From assembly GCA_038316335.1 (NCBI GenBank), contig JBBQAM010000024.1, positions 1 to 58,141 of the forward strand: DNA of 58,141 nt. The letters run 5' to 3'. The notes under the pieces were generated by a model, which searched no databases, was not told the DNA's origin, and was given only the letters and a program-made list of their open reading frames with translations. Position numbers and translations under genes: made by a program. This DNA is from JALHST01 sp038316335. GTDB taxonomy: Bacteria > Bacteroidota > Bacteroidia > Flavobacteriales > Flavobacteriaceae. Shown piece after piece: positions 24,155 through 33,024 of this stretch (positions are counted from its first letter, which is position 1; each line of letters starts with the position of its first letter).

Positions 24155-24836
24155 AATTCACAAAGATCCCACGAGTCCTCATCGCGGCTATATTGCTTGT
24201 CCACGGACTGTTCGGGTCATTATCGCGTACCAATTCATCGCTGATTGCAAAAACCCCACGTATTGACGGAGTGAATTTAAAATATTCTAAATAAAAGTCG
24301 ATCCCAAAGCCCATTTCATAATTGTAGACTGATTTTTTCATACGGAAAGTGCCACCGGAGTTATCATCAAGACTACTTTCATTACTGCCCAAATTCATAG
24401 AGGTCGACAGGCCACCGATAAGAAAAGGTTTCCAATTCCCGATCCTTCGGGTACTTGCCTTGAGTAATATCGGAAAGTTGATATAGGTAGATTTGACTTC
24501 CCGAATAGCATCTTTTTCATCAAGGAAGCCCGGGAATCCTAAGGTTCTTGTGTTGTACAATAGGCCGGGTTCAAAGCGCAAGTCTAAAAATTCGTTCAGG
24601 CGCATTTCCCCGATCAGCCCCACATTAAAGCCGAAGCTCTTGTCTACCAGAACGTCATCCCGATTATTGATATAGTCAAATTTGAAGTCATATTGATTAA
24701 ATCCCAAAAAATAGCCCCAATTGAGTAGTGCCTTATCCTCATTCTCAAGGTTCAATACTGGGTTTTCGTTAAATTGTGCGGTTCCCGATGTGCAGAAAAT
24801 CATGAAACCGAACACTAGAAAAAAGAATTTTTTCAT
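24141..24836 (-). CDS. porT: PorT/SprT-like T9SS outer-membrane protein
   Basis: A 231-residue outer-membrane protein with a signal peptide (MKKFFFLVFGFMIFCTSGTAQ) and eight-strand barrel character (WGYFLGFNQYDFKF, LRFEPGLLYNTR, YINFPILLKAS, YNYEMGFGIDFYLEYFKFTPSIRG). It ends in FVNFTFE. The size, the FEPGLLY and YINFPILLK segments and the place directly after ubiE fit PorT/SprT, a component needed for type IX secretion and gliding. Single motifs of this kind also occur in other PorT-like porins, so the name rests largely on gene order. It starts four bases after the ubiE stop and is co-transcribed with it. I use the ATG at 24836, which gives a normal signal peptide. Confidence 0.8.
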   Translation of the reverse strand: MKKFFFLVFGFMIFCTSGTAQFNENPVLNLENEDKALLNWGYFLGFNQYDFKFDYINNRDDVLVDKSFGFNVGLIGEMRLNEFLDLRFEPGLLYNTRTLGFPGFLDEKDAIREVKSTYINFPILLKASTRRIGNWKPFLIGGLSTSMNLGSNESSLDDNSGGTFRMKKSVYNYEMGFGIDFYLEYFKFTPSIRGVFAISDELVRDNDPNSPWTSNIAAMRTRGIFVNFTFE

Positions 24837-24840
24837 ATAC

Positions 24841-25569
24841 TTATTTAGATGCAAAATAAATAGAGGCTACCCCAAACGTTTGTGGTTTATTCCCTACCTC
24901 TATAAACCCGATTTTGCGCAAAATATTGTTGAAGTCTTCCCCATGTGGAAAAACCGATGCCGATTCGCTTAAATAGGAATAGGCCATCGTGTCGTTCGAA
25001 AAAATCAGGCCTATTTTTGGCAGTATCCTTCTTGTATAAAAATGATAGCCTAATTTATAGATGTTTTTAGAGGGTACTGATGTTTCCAAAACGACAAAAG
25101 TACCACCTGGTCTTAACACCCTATAGATCTCGGACAGGCCTTTCTCTAGATTTTCAAAATTGCGAACGCCGAATGCCACGGTAACGGCGTCGAAAGTGGC
25201 TTGTTCGTACGGCAGATTTTCACTATCCCCTAGGACCATTTCAATAATCGGGTCAAGTTTCAGTTTCAGGACCTTCTTTTTTCCAATGGCAAGCATGCCC
25301 GGCGAAATATCAAGCCCAACGATCCTTTTGGCGCCAGTAGCCGTTAAATTAATGGCCAAATCCCCGGTCCCTGTGGCGATATCTAGAATGTTCCGGGGCT
25401 TTTTTTCGCTAAGTATCTTAACTACCTTTTTGCGCCAGGTACGATCGATGCCGAAAGAAATTACCCGATTGAGACCATCGTATGTATCAGAAATGGTATT
25501 GAACATTTGCGTGACCTGTTCTTTTTTTCCCAGTTGAGAATCCTTGTACGGCGTAATTTTTTTGGCCAT
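24841..25569 (-). CDS. ubiE: Demethylmenaquinone methyltransferase UbiE/MenG
   Basis: A 242-residue AdoMet-dependent C-methyltransferase for the last step of menaquinone synthesis. Signatures are MFNTISDTYDGLNRVISFGIDRTWRKKVV, the AdoMet loop ILDIATGTGDLA, VTVAFGVRNFENLEKGL and the typical EIYRVLRPGG. The exact -7 box at 25585-25592 covers the start of the longer reading frame (25587), so the ATG at 25569 (MAKKITPYKD) is the real start. The product supplies quinone for Nqr, encoded further right. It is the first gene of the ubiE-porT unit. Confidence 0.95.
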   Translation of the reverse strand: MAKKITPYKDSQLGKKEQVTQMFNTISDTYDGLNRVISFGIDRTWRKKVVKILSEKKPRNILDIATGTGDLAINLTATGAKRIVGLDISPGMLAIGKKKVLKLKLDPIIEMVLGDSENLPYEQATFDAVTVAFGVRNFENLEKGLSEIYRVLRPGGTFVVLETSVPSKNIYKLGYHFYTRRILPKIGLIFSNDTMAYSYLSESASVFPHGEDFNNILRKIGFIEVGNKPQTFGVASIYFASK

Positions 25570-25584
25570 TGGGGCAATTTTCTG

Positions 25585-25620
25585 CAAATATACGATATCC
25601 CCGTTGTAAAGATCTACAAA
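25585..25620 (-). promoter_or_regulatory. Promoter of ubiE-porT
   Basis: On the minus strand TATATTTG (25585-25592) matches the -7 consensus exactly. TTTG at 25617-25620 may be the -33 box, although the 24-base spacer is slightly long. The transcript would start about 10 bases before the ATG. Confidence 0.5.
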
Positions 25621-25642
25621 CCCTTGAGGTGATAGCTTTTAC

Positions 25643-25661
25643 TTGCCAAATTAAATGGCAA
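25643..25661. promoter_or_regulatory. Inverted repeat between ubiE and trkA
   Basis: TTGCCA-n7-TGGCAA (25643-25648 and 25656-25661) is a perfect six-base inverted repeat in the divergent promoter region. Its spacing would suit a dimeric regulator. Operator function is inferred from form and place only. Confidence 0.4.
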
Positions 25662-25713
25662 CCGAAATTATTTGTTTAATTTCGCACTGCAATGTGTGCA
25701 AAAATCTAGCGAA

Positions 25714-25812
25714 ATGTGCTGTAAAACAACAATGAGTCCAAATCATGAACTTCATATGACTGATAGGAAGGCACTTTTATCCGACCCTAAAAACAACCTT
25801 GGTAGTAAATGA
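25714..25812 (+). CDS. Possible 32-residue leader ORF coupled to trkA
   Basis: An uninterrupted frame from ATG at 25714 (MCCKTTMSPNHELHM, end NNLGSK) ends in a TGA that overlaps the trkA ATG as ATGA. A second in-frame ATG at 25732 gives 26 residues. Such an overlap is the usual arrangement for translational coupling. The peptide has no recognisable domain; the Cys-Cys pair near the N-terminus is notable. It may be chance, because short frames are common, so confidence is low. Confidence 0.3.
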   Translation: MCCKTTMSPNHELHMTDRKALLSDPKNNLGSK

Positions 25813-27158
25813 AAATAATAATTGCCGGTGCTGGCGAGGTAGGCTTTCATTTGGCCAAACTACTTTCATACGAATCCCAGGATATTACCTTAATCGATAC
25901 CCAGAAGGCAAATTTGGCCTATGCCGATAGCCATTTGGACATCCGGGTATTACGAGGTGATGCCACCTCCTATGCCGTTCTAAAAGATGCACAAGTGCAA
26001 GACTCTGAACTTGTGATCGGCGTAACTTCTTCAGAAACTACGAACATCACCTTGTGTATGCTGGCAAAACAGATGGGCTGTAAGCGCACCATAGCTCGCA
26101 TTTCAAACAGCGAGTTCATTGATAAGAAAGATACGATCAAGTTTTCCGAACTAGGTATTGACGAGCTTATTTCCCCAGAAGAATTGGCGGCTATCGAGAT
26201 TCAATTATTGCTCAACAAATCGGGCTTTAACGATACCTATGAATTTGAAGAGGGTAAATTGATCATGATCGGGGTAACTTTAGAAAAAAGCGCCCCCTTT
26301 ATTGGCAAGATGGTGAAAGAAGCGGCCACGATATTTTCGGAACTTCATTTCATGCCGATCGCCCTGCAAAGATTGGGCACCCAATTTACCAGGATCCCTC
26401 GAGGGGATACCGTTTTTAAGGAAGGTGATACGGTATATTTTATTACCGTGAAAGAAGGGGTAGACGAATTGTACAAGCTTACTGGTAAAAAGAAAAAGGA
26501 GATCAAGAATGTCATGATTTTGGGTGGGAGCAAGGTCGGTTTCAAAGCTGCACGTGATCTTTGTGAGAAAAACTTCAATGTAAAATTGATCGAGAAAGAT
26601 AAGGAAAAGGCCTTTGATTTATCTGATGATCTACCCGATGTATTGGTCATCAATGGTGATGGCCGTAATGTTGAATTGTTGGAGGAGGAGAGCCTTGAAT
26701 CTATGGATGCCTTCATCGCGGTTACTGGCAATTCCGAAACGAATATCATGTCTTGTTTGGTCGCTAAATCGAAGCATATTCGAAAGACCATTGCCTTGGT
26801 AGAAAATATGGATTATTTTCAACTTTCCCATTCAATTGGCATCGATTCACTGATCAATAAGAAATTATTGGCGGCCAATCATATCTTTAGGCACATTCGC
26901 AAGGGCGAAGTAGTTGCCTTAATGCGCTTGAACAACTTAAACGCCGAAATTCTTGAATTCGTCGTAAAACCTGATTCTAAAGTTACAGGCCATAGAATAC
27001 GGGATGTAGACTTTCCAATAACCGCTACGATCGGTGGTGTGGTGCGGGATGGAAAGGGATATATCGCCTTGGGCGGCTTTCAGATTATGAAAGGCGATAG
27101 GGTAGTCGTCTGTTGCCTGCCTGAAACGATTCCTGCTATAGAGCGTTTATTTCTTTAA
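25809..27158 (+). CDS. trkA: Trk potassium transporter regulatory subunit TrkA
   Basis: A 449-residue cytosolic NAD-binding subunit that gates the TrkH potassium channel. Two tandem RCK_N/RCK_C units are present. The first Rossmann motif is IIAGAGEVGFHLAK at residues 3-16, and the second is VMILGGSKVGFKAARDL near residue 235. Each is followed by a C-terminal RCK domain (KMVKEAATIFSELHFMPIA; SKVTGHRIRDVDFPITATIGGVVRDG). Length agrees with E. coli TrkA (458). trkH follows after one base, so they form an operon. A small upstream ORF overlaps the start. Confidence 0.95.
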   Translation: MKIIIAGAGEVGFHLAKLLSYESQDITLIDTQKANLAYADSHLDIRVLRGDATSYAVLKDAQVQDSELVIGVTSSETTNITLCMLAKQMGCKRTIARISNSEFIDKKDTIKFSELGIDELISPEELAAIEIQLLLNKSGFNDTYEFEEGKLIMIGVTLEKSAPFIGKMVKEAATIFSELHFMPIALQRLGTQFTRIPRGDTVFKEGDTVYFITVKEGVDELYKLTGKKKKEIKNVMILGGSKVGFKAARDLCEKNFNVKLIEKDKEKAFDLSDDLPDVLVINGDGRNVELLEEESLESMDAFIAVTGNSETNIMSCLVAKSKHIRKTIALVENMDYFQLSHSIGIDSLINKKLLAANHIFRHIRKGEVVALMRLNNLNAEILEFVVKPDSKVTGHRIRDVDFPITATIGGVVRDGKGYIALGGFQIMKGDRVVVCCLPETIPAIERLFL

Positions 27159-27159
27159 A

Positions 27160-28650
27160 ATGAACTTGAACTCCAAAATCATATTGCATCTCATGGGGCT
27201 ACTATTGCTATGCAATGGAGGGTTCATGCTTTTGGCGGCGGTAATGAGTGGTGTTTACGGAGATGGGGCTACCTTGCATATTACCACTGCGGCGATAACT
27301 ACGATGTTTCTTGGGGTGACGTCCATGTATTTTACACGGGGCCATAAGAAGGAAGTAAAACGAAAGGAAGGGTATATCATTGTCACCTTTGGGTGGATAG
27401 TGATGTCGCTTTCGGGCATGCTGCCTTATTTGTTCTCAGGTGCTATTCCCGAGGTTACCAATGCGTTTTTCGAAACCGTTTCAGGATATACTACGACCGG
27501 TGCATCTGTAATCAATGACATTGAAGCGTTACCCGAAGGTATCTTGTTCTGGCGAAGTCTGACACATTGGATCGGCGGCATGGGAATCATCGTATTGGCT
27601 ATTGCCATTTTGCCTTTATTGGGAATTGGGGGTATGCAATTGTTCGCAGCGGAGGCACCGGGGCCGAGTGCCGACAAATTGCACCCGCGTATCACCGATA
27701 CCGCGAAAAGCCTTTGGTTGATTTATGTAGGATATACCGCAGCCGAGACCATCTTATTAAAATTGGCCGGCATGACATTTTTTGATGCCATCAATCATTC
27801 GATGGCGACCATGTCGACCGGTGGGTTTTCTACTAAAAATCTAAGCCTTGCCTATTGGAATAATAAACCGATCATCGAATACATCGTCATCCTTTTCATG
27901 TTCTTGGCAGGAAGTAATTTTGTGCTCAGTTATTATTTGTTAAAAGGAAAGGTGGCGCGTGTTTTCAAGGATGAAGAGTTTAAATACTACACGGCTTTTG
28001 TAGTGTTCTTTACACTGATTGCCGCTTTGGTCGTATATTTTGAGGCGCATGTGCCGGTTTCTGATTATTACCCGATGGTGTTAGGCGTGGGCGAAAGTGC
28101 CTTTCGGCATACCCTGTTTCAAGTAGTATCGGTCATCACCACCACGGGTTTTGTCACGGCCGATTTTACAAATTGGACCCCTTTTCTGACCATTTTCTTT
28201 TTTGGACTCATGTTTTTGGGTGGTTCGGCAGGTTCTACAGCGGGCGGTATCAAGGTGATGCGTCATATTTTGATCATTAAAAATGGACTTTTGGAATTTA
28301 AACGGACGCTGCATCCCAATGCCATCATCCCGGTACGTTATAATAATAAGACGGTTCGCGAGCACATTGTGTATAATATTATTGCGTTTTTTGTGCTCTA
28401 TATGTTGTTGTTCATAATCGGTGCCCTTGGTTTGGGGGCGATGGGTATTGATTTTGAGACAGCCGTCGGCGGATCCGCCTCTTCATTGGGCAACGTTGGT
28501 CCGGCCTTTGGTAGTTTGAATCCTGTGAGTAATTATAATGGTCTCCCAGGCGCGGGAAAATGGTGGTGCAGTTTCTTGATGCTTGCCGGTAGGCTAGAAC
28601 TCTTTACAGTGCTGATTCTTTTGACCCCCTATTTTTGGAAACGTACGTGA
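27160..28650 (+). CDS. trkH: Trk potassium uptake channel subunit TrkH
   Basis: A 496-residue inner-membrane protein of the TrkH/KtrB family with about ten membrane helices. The four pore loops with their filter segments can be read: YTTTGAS, MSTGGFST, ITTTGFVTADF and SSLGNVGPAFG. GSAGSTAGGIKVMR lies between the third and fourth repeats and corresponds to the intramembrane gate loop. It transports K+ under control of TrkA, encoded just upstream. The convergent aspartate aminotransferase gene ends 89 bases beyond. Confidence 0.95.
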   Translation: MNLNSKIILHLMGLLLLCNGGFMLLAAVMSGVYGDGATLHITTAAITTMFLGVTSMYFTRGHKKEVKRKEGYIIVTFGWIVMSLSGMLPYLFSGAIPEVTNAFFETVSGYTTTGASVINDIEALPEGILFWRSLTHWIGGMGIIVLAIAILPLLGIGGMQLFAAEAPGPSADKLHPRITDTAKSLWLIYVGYTAAETILLKLAGMTFFDAINHSMATMSTGGFSTKNLSLAYWNNKPIIEYIVILFMFLAGSNFVLSYYLLKGKVARVFKDEEFKYYTAFVVFFTLIAALVVYFEAHVPVSDYYPMVLGVGESAFRHTLFQVVSVITTTGFVTADFTNWTPFLTIFFFGLMFLGGSAGSTAGGIKVMRHILIIKNGLLEFKRTLHPNAIIPVRYNNKTVREHIVYNIIAFFVLYMLLFIIGALGLGAMGIDFETAVGGSASSLGNVGPAFGSLNPVSNYNGLPGAGKWWCSFLMLAGRLELFTVLILLTPYFWKRT

Positions 28651-28655
28651 TTTAA

Positions 28656-28678
28656 AGCATCCCTAAATAAAGGGTGCT
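28656..28678 (-). terminator. Weak hairpin between trkH and aminotransferase gene
   Basis: AGCA(T)CCCT (28656-28664) can pair with AGGGTGCT (28671-28678) with one bulged base. On the minus strand a short U-containing run follows. It may terminate the aminotransferase transcript, but the U-tract is poor. Confidence 0.3.
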
Positions 28679-28739
28679 CACAGCGTTCTGAAATGGATTA
28701 TTTTTGGTTGTTGTATACCCTACCCTCCGTACTAAATTT

Positions 28740-29927
28740 TCAGTGTAACGCTTCCTTGATCCGAGCAGCTGCATCCCGTAATTCTTTTTCTGAAGCTGCA
28801 TAGGAAATACGAATACAATTATCATTACCGAAAGATTCGCCACTAACGGTGGCCACCAAGGCATGCTCCAATAAATACAAGGAGAAATCGGAGGCGGTTT
28901 GAATGGTTGTTCCACGCATCGTTTTTCCAAAAAAACTTGAAATATCAGGGAACACATAAAAAGCACCTTCGGGTACGTTCAGGTTGAAACCTTCGATGGA
29001 TCCCAAAAGTTCCAAAAGAATATCCCGTCGCTTATGAAACTCATCTATCATGTACTTAATTTTGGAAATAGGGGCTTCAAGGGCTGTAATCGTAGCCCTT
29101 TGCGCAATCGAATTTGCACCACTCGTAATCTGACCCTGAAATTTAGTGCATGCCTTGGCAATCCAATTCGGAGCACCGATATAGCCTATTCTCCATCCGG
29201 TCATGGCAAAGGCCTTTGAAACACCATTTACCGTAATGGTGCGTTCATACATCCCTTCCATGGCCGCAATACTGACATGGCCCCCCCTAAAATTTATATG
29301 TTCATAGATTTCATCCGATACAACAAAAATATTCGGATGTTTTTTCAAAACCGTGGCCAATCCAAGCAGTTCCTTTTCATTGTATACCGAACCACTGGGG
29401 TTGCAGGGCGAACTGAACCAGAGCATTTTGGTCTTTGGGGTAATGGCCGCCTCTAACTGACTTGGGGTCATTTTAAAATCGGTATCGATACGAGTCGGTA
29501 CCTCTACCGGGACGCCTTCCGCCAATTGTACGATATCACTGTAACTTACCCAATACGGCGCCGGCAAAATGACCTCGTCCCCCTTATTCAACATACACAT
29601 GGCCACATTGGCCAAGGATTGCTTTGCGCCGGTGGAAACAACAATCTGATCTAGACCATAGGTAAGATTATTGTCGCGCTTGAATTTATTCGAAATGGCC
29701 TGTTTTAAATCGGCATAGCCATCAACCGGGGAATAACTGCTATAATTTTCATCGATGGCCGTTTTTGCGGCCTCCTTAATGAAGTCGGGAATGTTAAAAT
29801 CGGGTTCACCGAGGCTCAGCCCGATAATATCTTTTCCCTGATTGCGCAATTCCCTTGCTTTTGCGGCCATAGCTAGCGTGGCCGAAGTAGACATATTATT
29901 GATTCTTTCGGATAAAAGGTGGTTCAT
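28740..29927 (-). CDS. Aspartate aminotransferase-type PLP enzyme
   Basis: A 395-residue class I/II aminotransferase, subgroup I-gamma, transferring amino groups between aspartate (or prephenate in some relatives) and 2-oxoglutarate. Visible marks are GLSLGEPDFNIPDFI, SSYSPVDGYADLKQAI, the PLP-stacking and binding region VVSTGAKQSLANV, NPSGSVY, VVSDEIYEHI (PLP-binding aspartate) and the lysine in NGVSKAFAMTGWRIGY. It starts 13 bases after the desaturase stop and is probably co-transcribed with it. The exact substrate is not determined. Confidence 0.92.
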   Translation of the reverse strand: MNHLLSERINNMSTSATLAMAAKARELRNQGKDIIGLSLGEPDFNIPDFIKEAAKTAIDENYSSYSPVDGYADLKQAISNKFKRDNNLTYGLDQIVVSTGAKQSLANVAMCMLNKGDEVILPAPYWVSYSDIVQLAEGVPVEVPTRIDTDFKMTPSQLEAAITPKTKMLWFSSPCNPSGSVYNEKELLGLATVLKKHPNIFVVSDEIYEHINFRGGHVSIAAMEGMYERTITVNGVSKAFAMTGWRIGYIGAPNWIAKACTKFQGQITSGANSIAQRATITALEAPISKIKYMIDEFHKRRDILLELLGSIEGFNLNVPEGAFYVFPDISSFFGKTMRGTTIQTASDFSLYLLEHALVATVSGESFGNDNCIRISYAASEKELRDAAARIKEALH

Positions 29928-29940
29928 ATAATGAATAAAT

Positions 29941-31044
29941 TTACTGGTACTGCAAATCGGGTCGTTTGCCCAATTCCCGCAAATGTTTGAAGTGCGAAAT
30001 TATAGCTTTTCTCGTAGTTTTATATTCGTTGTACGGCAAATTAAATTCCGTCGCCGTTTCTTTCACAATTTTAGCGATTTTTGTGTAATGTACATGGCTG
30101 ATGTTCGGAAAGATGTGATGCTCTACCTGATGGTTCAATCCTCCCGTAAACCAGTTGACGACCCGGTTCTTAGTGCCAAAATTAACAGTAGTGAACAATT
30201 GATGGATGGCCCAGGTATTTTTCATGGTACCACTTTCATCGGGTAAGGGGGTATCTGCCTCATCCACAATATGGGCCAATTGGAAAACAACGCTCAAAAT
30301 TACCCCAGCCACATAATGCATAATAAAAAAGCCCAAGAGCACTTTCCACCATGCGATTTCCATGAAAATGAGTGGTAGTACGATCCAAATCGTAATATAA
30401 AGCAATTTGGTAATCACCAAGGTACTCCAATTGATGGCTTTGCTGGGTAATTTGCCATACGATAATTTGCGTTTCATATAGCGGTACATCTGCTGAAAAT
30501 CAGTCGTAATTGCCCAGTTGAATGTCAACAGGCCATAGAGTAAAATAGAATAATAATGTTGAAACTTGTGGTATTTTTTCCACTCGGTATGTTTTGAAAA
30601 ACGAAGGATCCTACCCGCTTCCATGTCCTCGTCATGGTCATGGATGTTGGTATAGGTATGATGAAGCACATTATGTTGCACCTGCCAATTGTATACATTG
30701 CCAGCCAGTATATAGATACTGCCACCCATGATCTTATTGATCCATTTTTTATCGGAATACGCGCCGTGGTTCCCGTCGTGCATCACATTCATGCCGACCC
30801 CGGCCATTCCGACGCCCATAACAATCGTCAATAATAAATTAGCCCAATTGGGCAGTCCCAAGGTAAGTATTAGAAAATAAGGTGTTAAAAAGAGCGCAAA
30901 CATGACCACCGTTTTCAGATGTAACCGCCAATTGCCCGTTTTTTGAATTTTATTTTCCTTAAAATAATCATTGACCCTTTGGTTCAATGTCTTGAAGAAT
31001 TTTGCCGAATCCTTTCGTGAAAATCGAATGGTTTGTGAATCCAT
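29941..31044 (-). CDS. Membrane fatty-acid (acyl-CoA/acyl-lipid) desaturase
   Basis: A 367-residue di-iron membrane desaturase that puts a cis double bond in an acyl chain. The three histidine boxes are complete: HDGNH (89-93), HNVLHH (124-129) and HQVEHH near residue 315. Hydrophobic segments around residues 45-85, 105-120 and 205-245 give about four helices. The form HQVEHH resembles linoleoyl-CoA or front-end desaturases (HxxHH or QxxHH), but without a fused cytochrome b5 domain, as usual in Flavobacteriia. The product probably adjusts membrane fluidity. It heads a unit with the aminotransferase gene. Confidence 0.92.
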   Translation of the reverse strand: MDSQTIRFSRKDSAKFFKTLNQRVNDYFKENKIQKTGNWRLHLKTVVMFALFLTPYFLILTLGLPNWANLLLTIVMGVGMAGVGMNVMHDGNHGAYSDKKWINKIMGGSIYILAGNVYNWQVQHNVLHHTYTNIHDHDEDMEAGRILRFSKHTEWKKYHKFQHYYSILLYGLLTFNWAITTDFQQMYRYMKRKLSYGKLPSKAINWSTLVITKLLYITIWIVLPLIFMEIAWWKVLLGFFIMHYVAGVILSVVFQLAHIVDEADTPLPDESGTMKNTWAIHQLFTTVNFGTKNRVVNWFTGGLNHQVEHHIFPNISHVHYTKIAKIVKETATEFNLPYNEYKTTRKAIISHFKHLRELGKRPDLQYQ

Positions 31045-31135
31045 GGGAGATGCTTTTATTGTAAATATAACGCATTAAATCTTTTGATGTTTCAATGAAT
31101 CCATCAAAACAAAAAATTCGCGCTTGTGAATATAC

Positions 31136-31143
31136 TATTTTTG
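31136..31143 (+). promoter_or_regulatory. -7 box of the rsmG promoter
   Basis: TATTTTTG is an exact TAnnTTTG match ending 19 bases before the rsmG ATG, so the 5' leader would be only about 13 bases. No good -33 box was found. Confidence 0.45.
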
Positions 31144-31162
31144 TCAAAATACAAAGATAGGT

Positions 31163-31798
31163 ATGAAGGCCGAATTAGTATTCCAATATTTTCCCAATTT
31201 ATCGCAAGTACAACAAAACCAGTTTCTTCAACTTGAAGATCTGTACAAGGATTGGAACCAAAAGATCAACGTCGTATCCCGCAAGGATATTGAAGAGCTG
31301 TATCTTCGCCATGTACTTCATTCTTTAGGGATTGCCAAGGTGCATCAATTTAAATCGGGCGCTACCGTGTTAGATGTGGGTACCGGTGGAGGATTTCCGG
31401 GAATCCCATTGGCCATTATGTTTCCGCAGACCCATTTTACCTTAGTCGATGCCATTGGTAAGAAGATCAAGGTAGTGCAAGAAGTTATCGATGGTCTGGG
31501 AATCGAAAACGTTACTGCGATACATTCTCGTGTCGAGGAAATCGCCCCCCAATTTGATTTTGTTGTAAGTAGGGCAGTTGCGGCCATGCCCACCTTTGTC
31601 AGATGGGTCAAAGGACGCATAAAAAAGACGTCGATTCACGATCGGCGTAATGGTATATTCTATTTAAAGGGTGGGAATCTGTCGGAAGAATTGAAGGACT
31701 ATACGACCGTCGAAATCTTCGAACTTTCCCAGTATTTCAAGGAAGATTTTTTTGAAACCAAAAAAGTGGTTTATCTACCCATGAAATTCAAAGGGTGA
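31163..31798 (+). CDS. rsmG: 16S rRNA (guanine(527)-N7)-methyltransferase RsmG
   Basis: A 211-residue AdoMet-dependent enzyme methylating N7 of G527 in 16S rRNA; loss of it gives low-level streptomycin resistance in other bacteria. The family pattern is plain: WNQKINVVSRKDIEELYLRHVLHSL, the AdoMet loop VLDVGTGGGFPGIPLAI, LVDAIGKKIKVVQEV and VVSRAVAAMPTFVRWV. Length is normal. It is monocistronic, with a promoter box close upstream and a shared terminator downstream. Confidence 0.96.
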   Translation: MKAELVFQYFPNLSQVQQNQFLQLEDLYKDWNQKINVVSRKDIEELYLRHVLHSLGIAKVHQFKSGATVLDVGTGGGFPGIPLAIMFPQTHFTLVDAIGKKIKVVQEVIDGLGIENVTAIHSRVEEIAPQFDFVVSRAVAAMPTFVRWVKGRIKKTSIHDRRNGIFYLKGGNLSEELKDYTTVEIFELSQYFKEDFFETKKVVYLPMKFKG

Positions 31799-31813
31799 CC
31801 TTGGTCAATATAA

Positions 31814-31837
31814 TAAAAGCGCCTACAGGCGCTTTTA
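31814..31837. terminator. Bidirectional terminator between rsmG and DinB-like gene
   Basis: TAAAAGCGCC (31814-31823) and GGCGCTTTTA (31828-31837) form a perfect ten-base stem with a TACA loop. Both strands have U after the GC core, so it can end transcripts from rsmG (+) and the DinB-like gene (-). Confidence 0.82.
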
Positions 31838-31856
31838 TAGTACAATATCGTGATTA

Positions 31857-32369
31857 TTACTTACTCCAAGGTGGTGTAATGCCGTTGGATCTCGCATAGG
31901 CAATGAGTTGGCCTTTATGCTCCCCGCTATGATCCAAAATTAGCAACATAGATGAAAGTTCATCCATTTTCATAAAGCCAAGATCGACTTCCTTCGAAAA
32001 ATTAGCTGAATCGAGTTCTCCTAAATGCGCCTGTACAAAATCAAACGAATTTTTGAGCGTAGCCAAAATCAGATCCTTGCCGGTAATCTTCTCTAGGGTC
32101 ATGATATTTACGTCCTCAGGGGGCGCAAAGCCAAGTTTAGAGGTAATGTAGTAATTGGTACTGGCCACATGTAATAATACTTCGCCGACCGATCGGACCC
32201 CTTCCGCTGGTCGCCATCCATACTGATCTTCCGAAAAGGCCTCGCCTAGGGAAGTTATTTGTTGTTGATTATAGCCCAGCAATCCTTTTATATCGTTTTG
32301 GACAATCGTCTCTTGGGCCGAAATAAAGAACGTGGAAAGACAGATTAATGCACTTGCAATAGTTTTCAT
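31857..32369 (-). CDS. Exported DinB-like four-helix protein
   Basis: A 170-residue protein with a signal peptide (MKTIASALICLSTFFISAQ) and a DinB/YfiT four-helix bundle. Candidate metal ligands are H in GEVLLHVAS and two histidines in LDHSGEHKGQL, the usual triad of this superfamily. Unlike most DinB proteins it appears to be exported. DinB-like proteins include thiol transferases that use bacillithiol or mycothiol, but no activity can be assigned from this sequence. It is a single gene. Confidence 0.85.
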   Translation of the reverse strand: MKTIASALICLSTFFISAQETIVQNDIKGLLGYNQQQITSLGEAFSEDQYGWRPAEGVRSVGEVLLHVASTNYYITSKLGFAPPEDVNIMTLEKITGKDLILATLKNSFDFVQAHLGELDSANFSKEVDLGFMKMDELSSMLLILDHSGEHKGQLIAYARSNGITPPWSK

Positions 32370-33024
32370 TTGCTTAAAATTTAGTTGATTGTTGTATGAT
32401 TTAATAATCGAAGAAATGGGCTTTCCAAGATAAAATAAAAATATTGAATTCTCAATTGTTTTTAGGTTAATTTATTGGTGTTCAAACTGGTGAATGTGGG
32501 AAGTTGTAGATTGGTTTTGATGAAGTTCTTCAGAAACGCTTGATTTTGAGTACAACTAAGGCGGTTCCCACGAAGGTCGGGGTATCAGATTGGGAAGATG
32601 GGGCCGATTTAAGATATGCCCGCGCTAACTTGGGTTCAAAAGGAATTTGGCTTAATAGACTTTTGTATTTTACAGGTCAGGCAGACCCAGTAAACTGGTG
32701 ATTATCGTTCGATAGGCGTCCAATTTCGGGGAATTGGCAGGTACTTATAAATTCAGCATCGTGAGATAGGACCTTCTGCATTTTTTGGCATACTTTCTTA
32801 GGAAGTCCCATGCTAACTCTAAAGTGGATCCAAGGAAGGATGTGACCTGGTTATGTGCGGTGTTCTTCTGCATCTTCAAACATATTTTATATAACAATTA
32901 ATTTACAATAACTTAACGTTAAATTTACATAAATAGTATGACGATATCAAGACATTTAACATTAAAGTACACCTATTTAACACGCAAGGGAACTTCCTTG
33001 TCTCGATTCGATCGCTACGACACG
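32370..33024. other. 655-base intergenic stretch, no supported gene
   Basis: All frames are short. The right part (32880-32960) is very AT-rich and contains the palindrome TTAACGTTAA at 32913-32922 flanked by two copies of ATTTACA. CCAGT-AA-ACTGG near 32690 is a small hairpin. A minus-strand peptide containing STLELAWDFLRKYAKK (in 32730-32880) could be a gene remnant, but I cannot name it. Confidence 0.45.

Noticed and set aside
28652..28966. Minus-strand frame of 104 codons
   Set aside because: It overlaps the aminotransferase gene in another frame, and the product has no known features.
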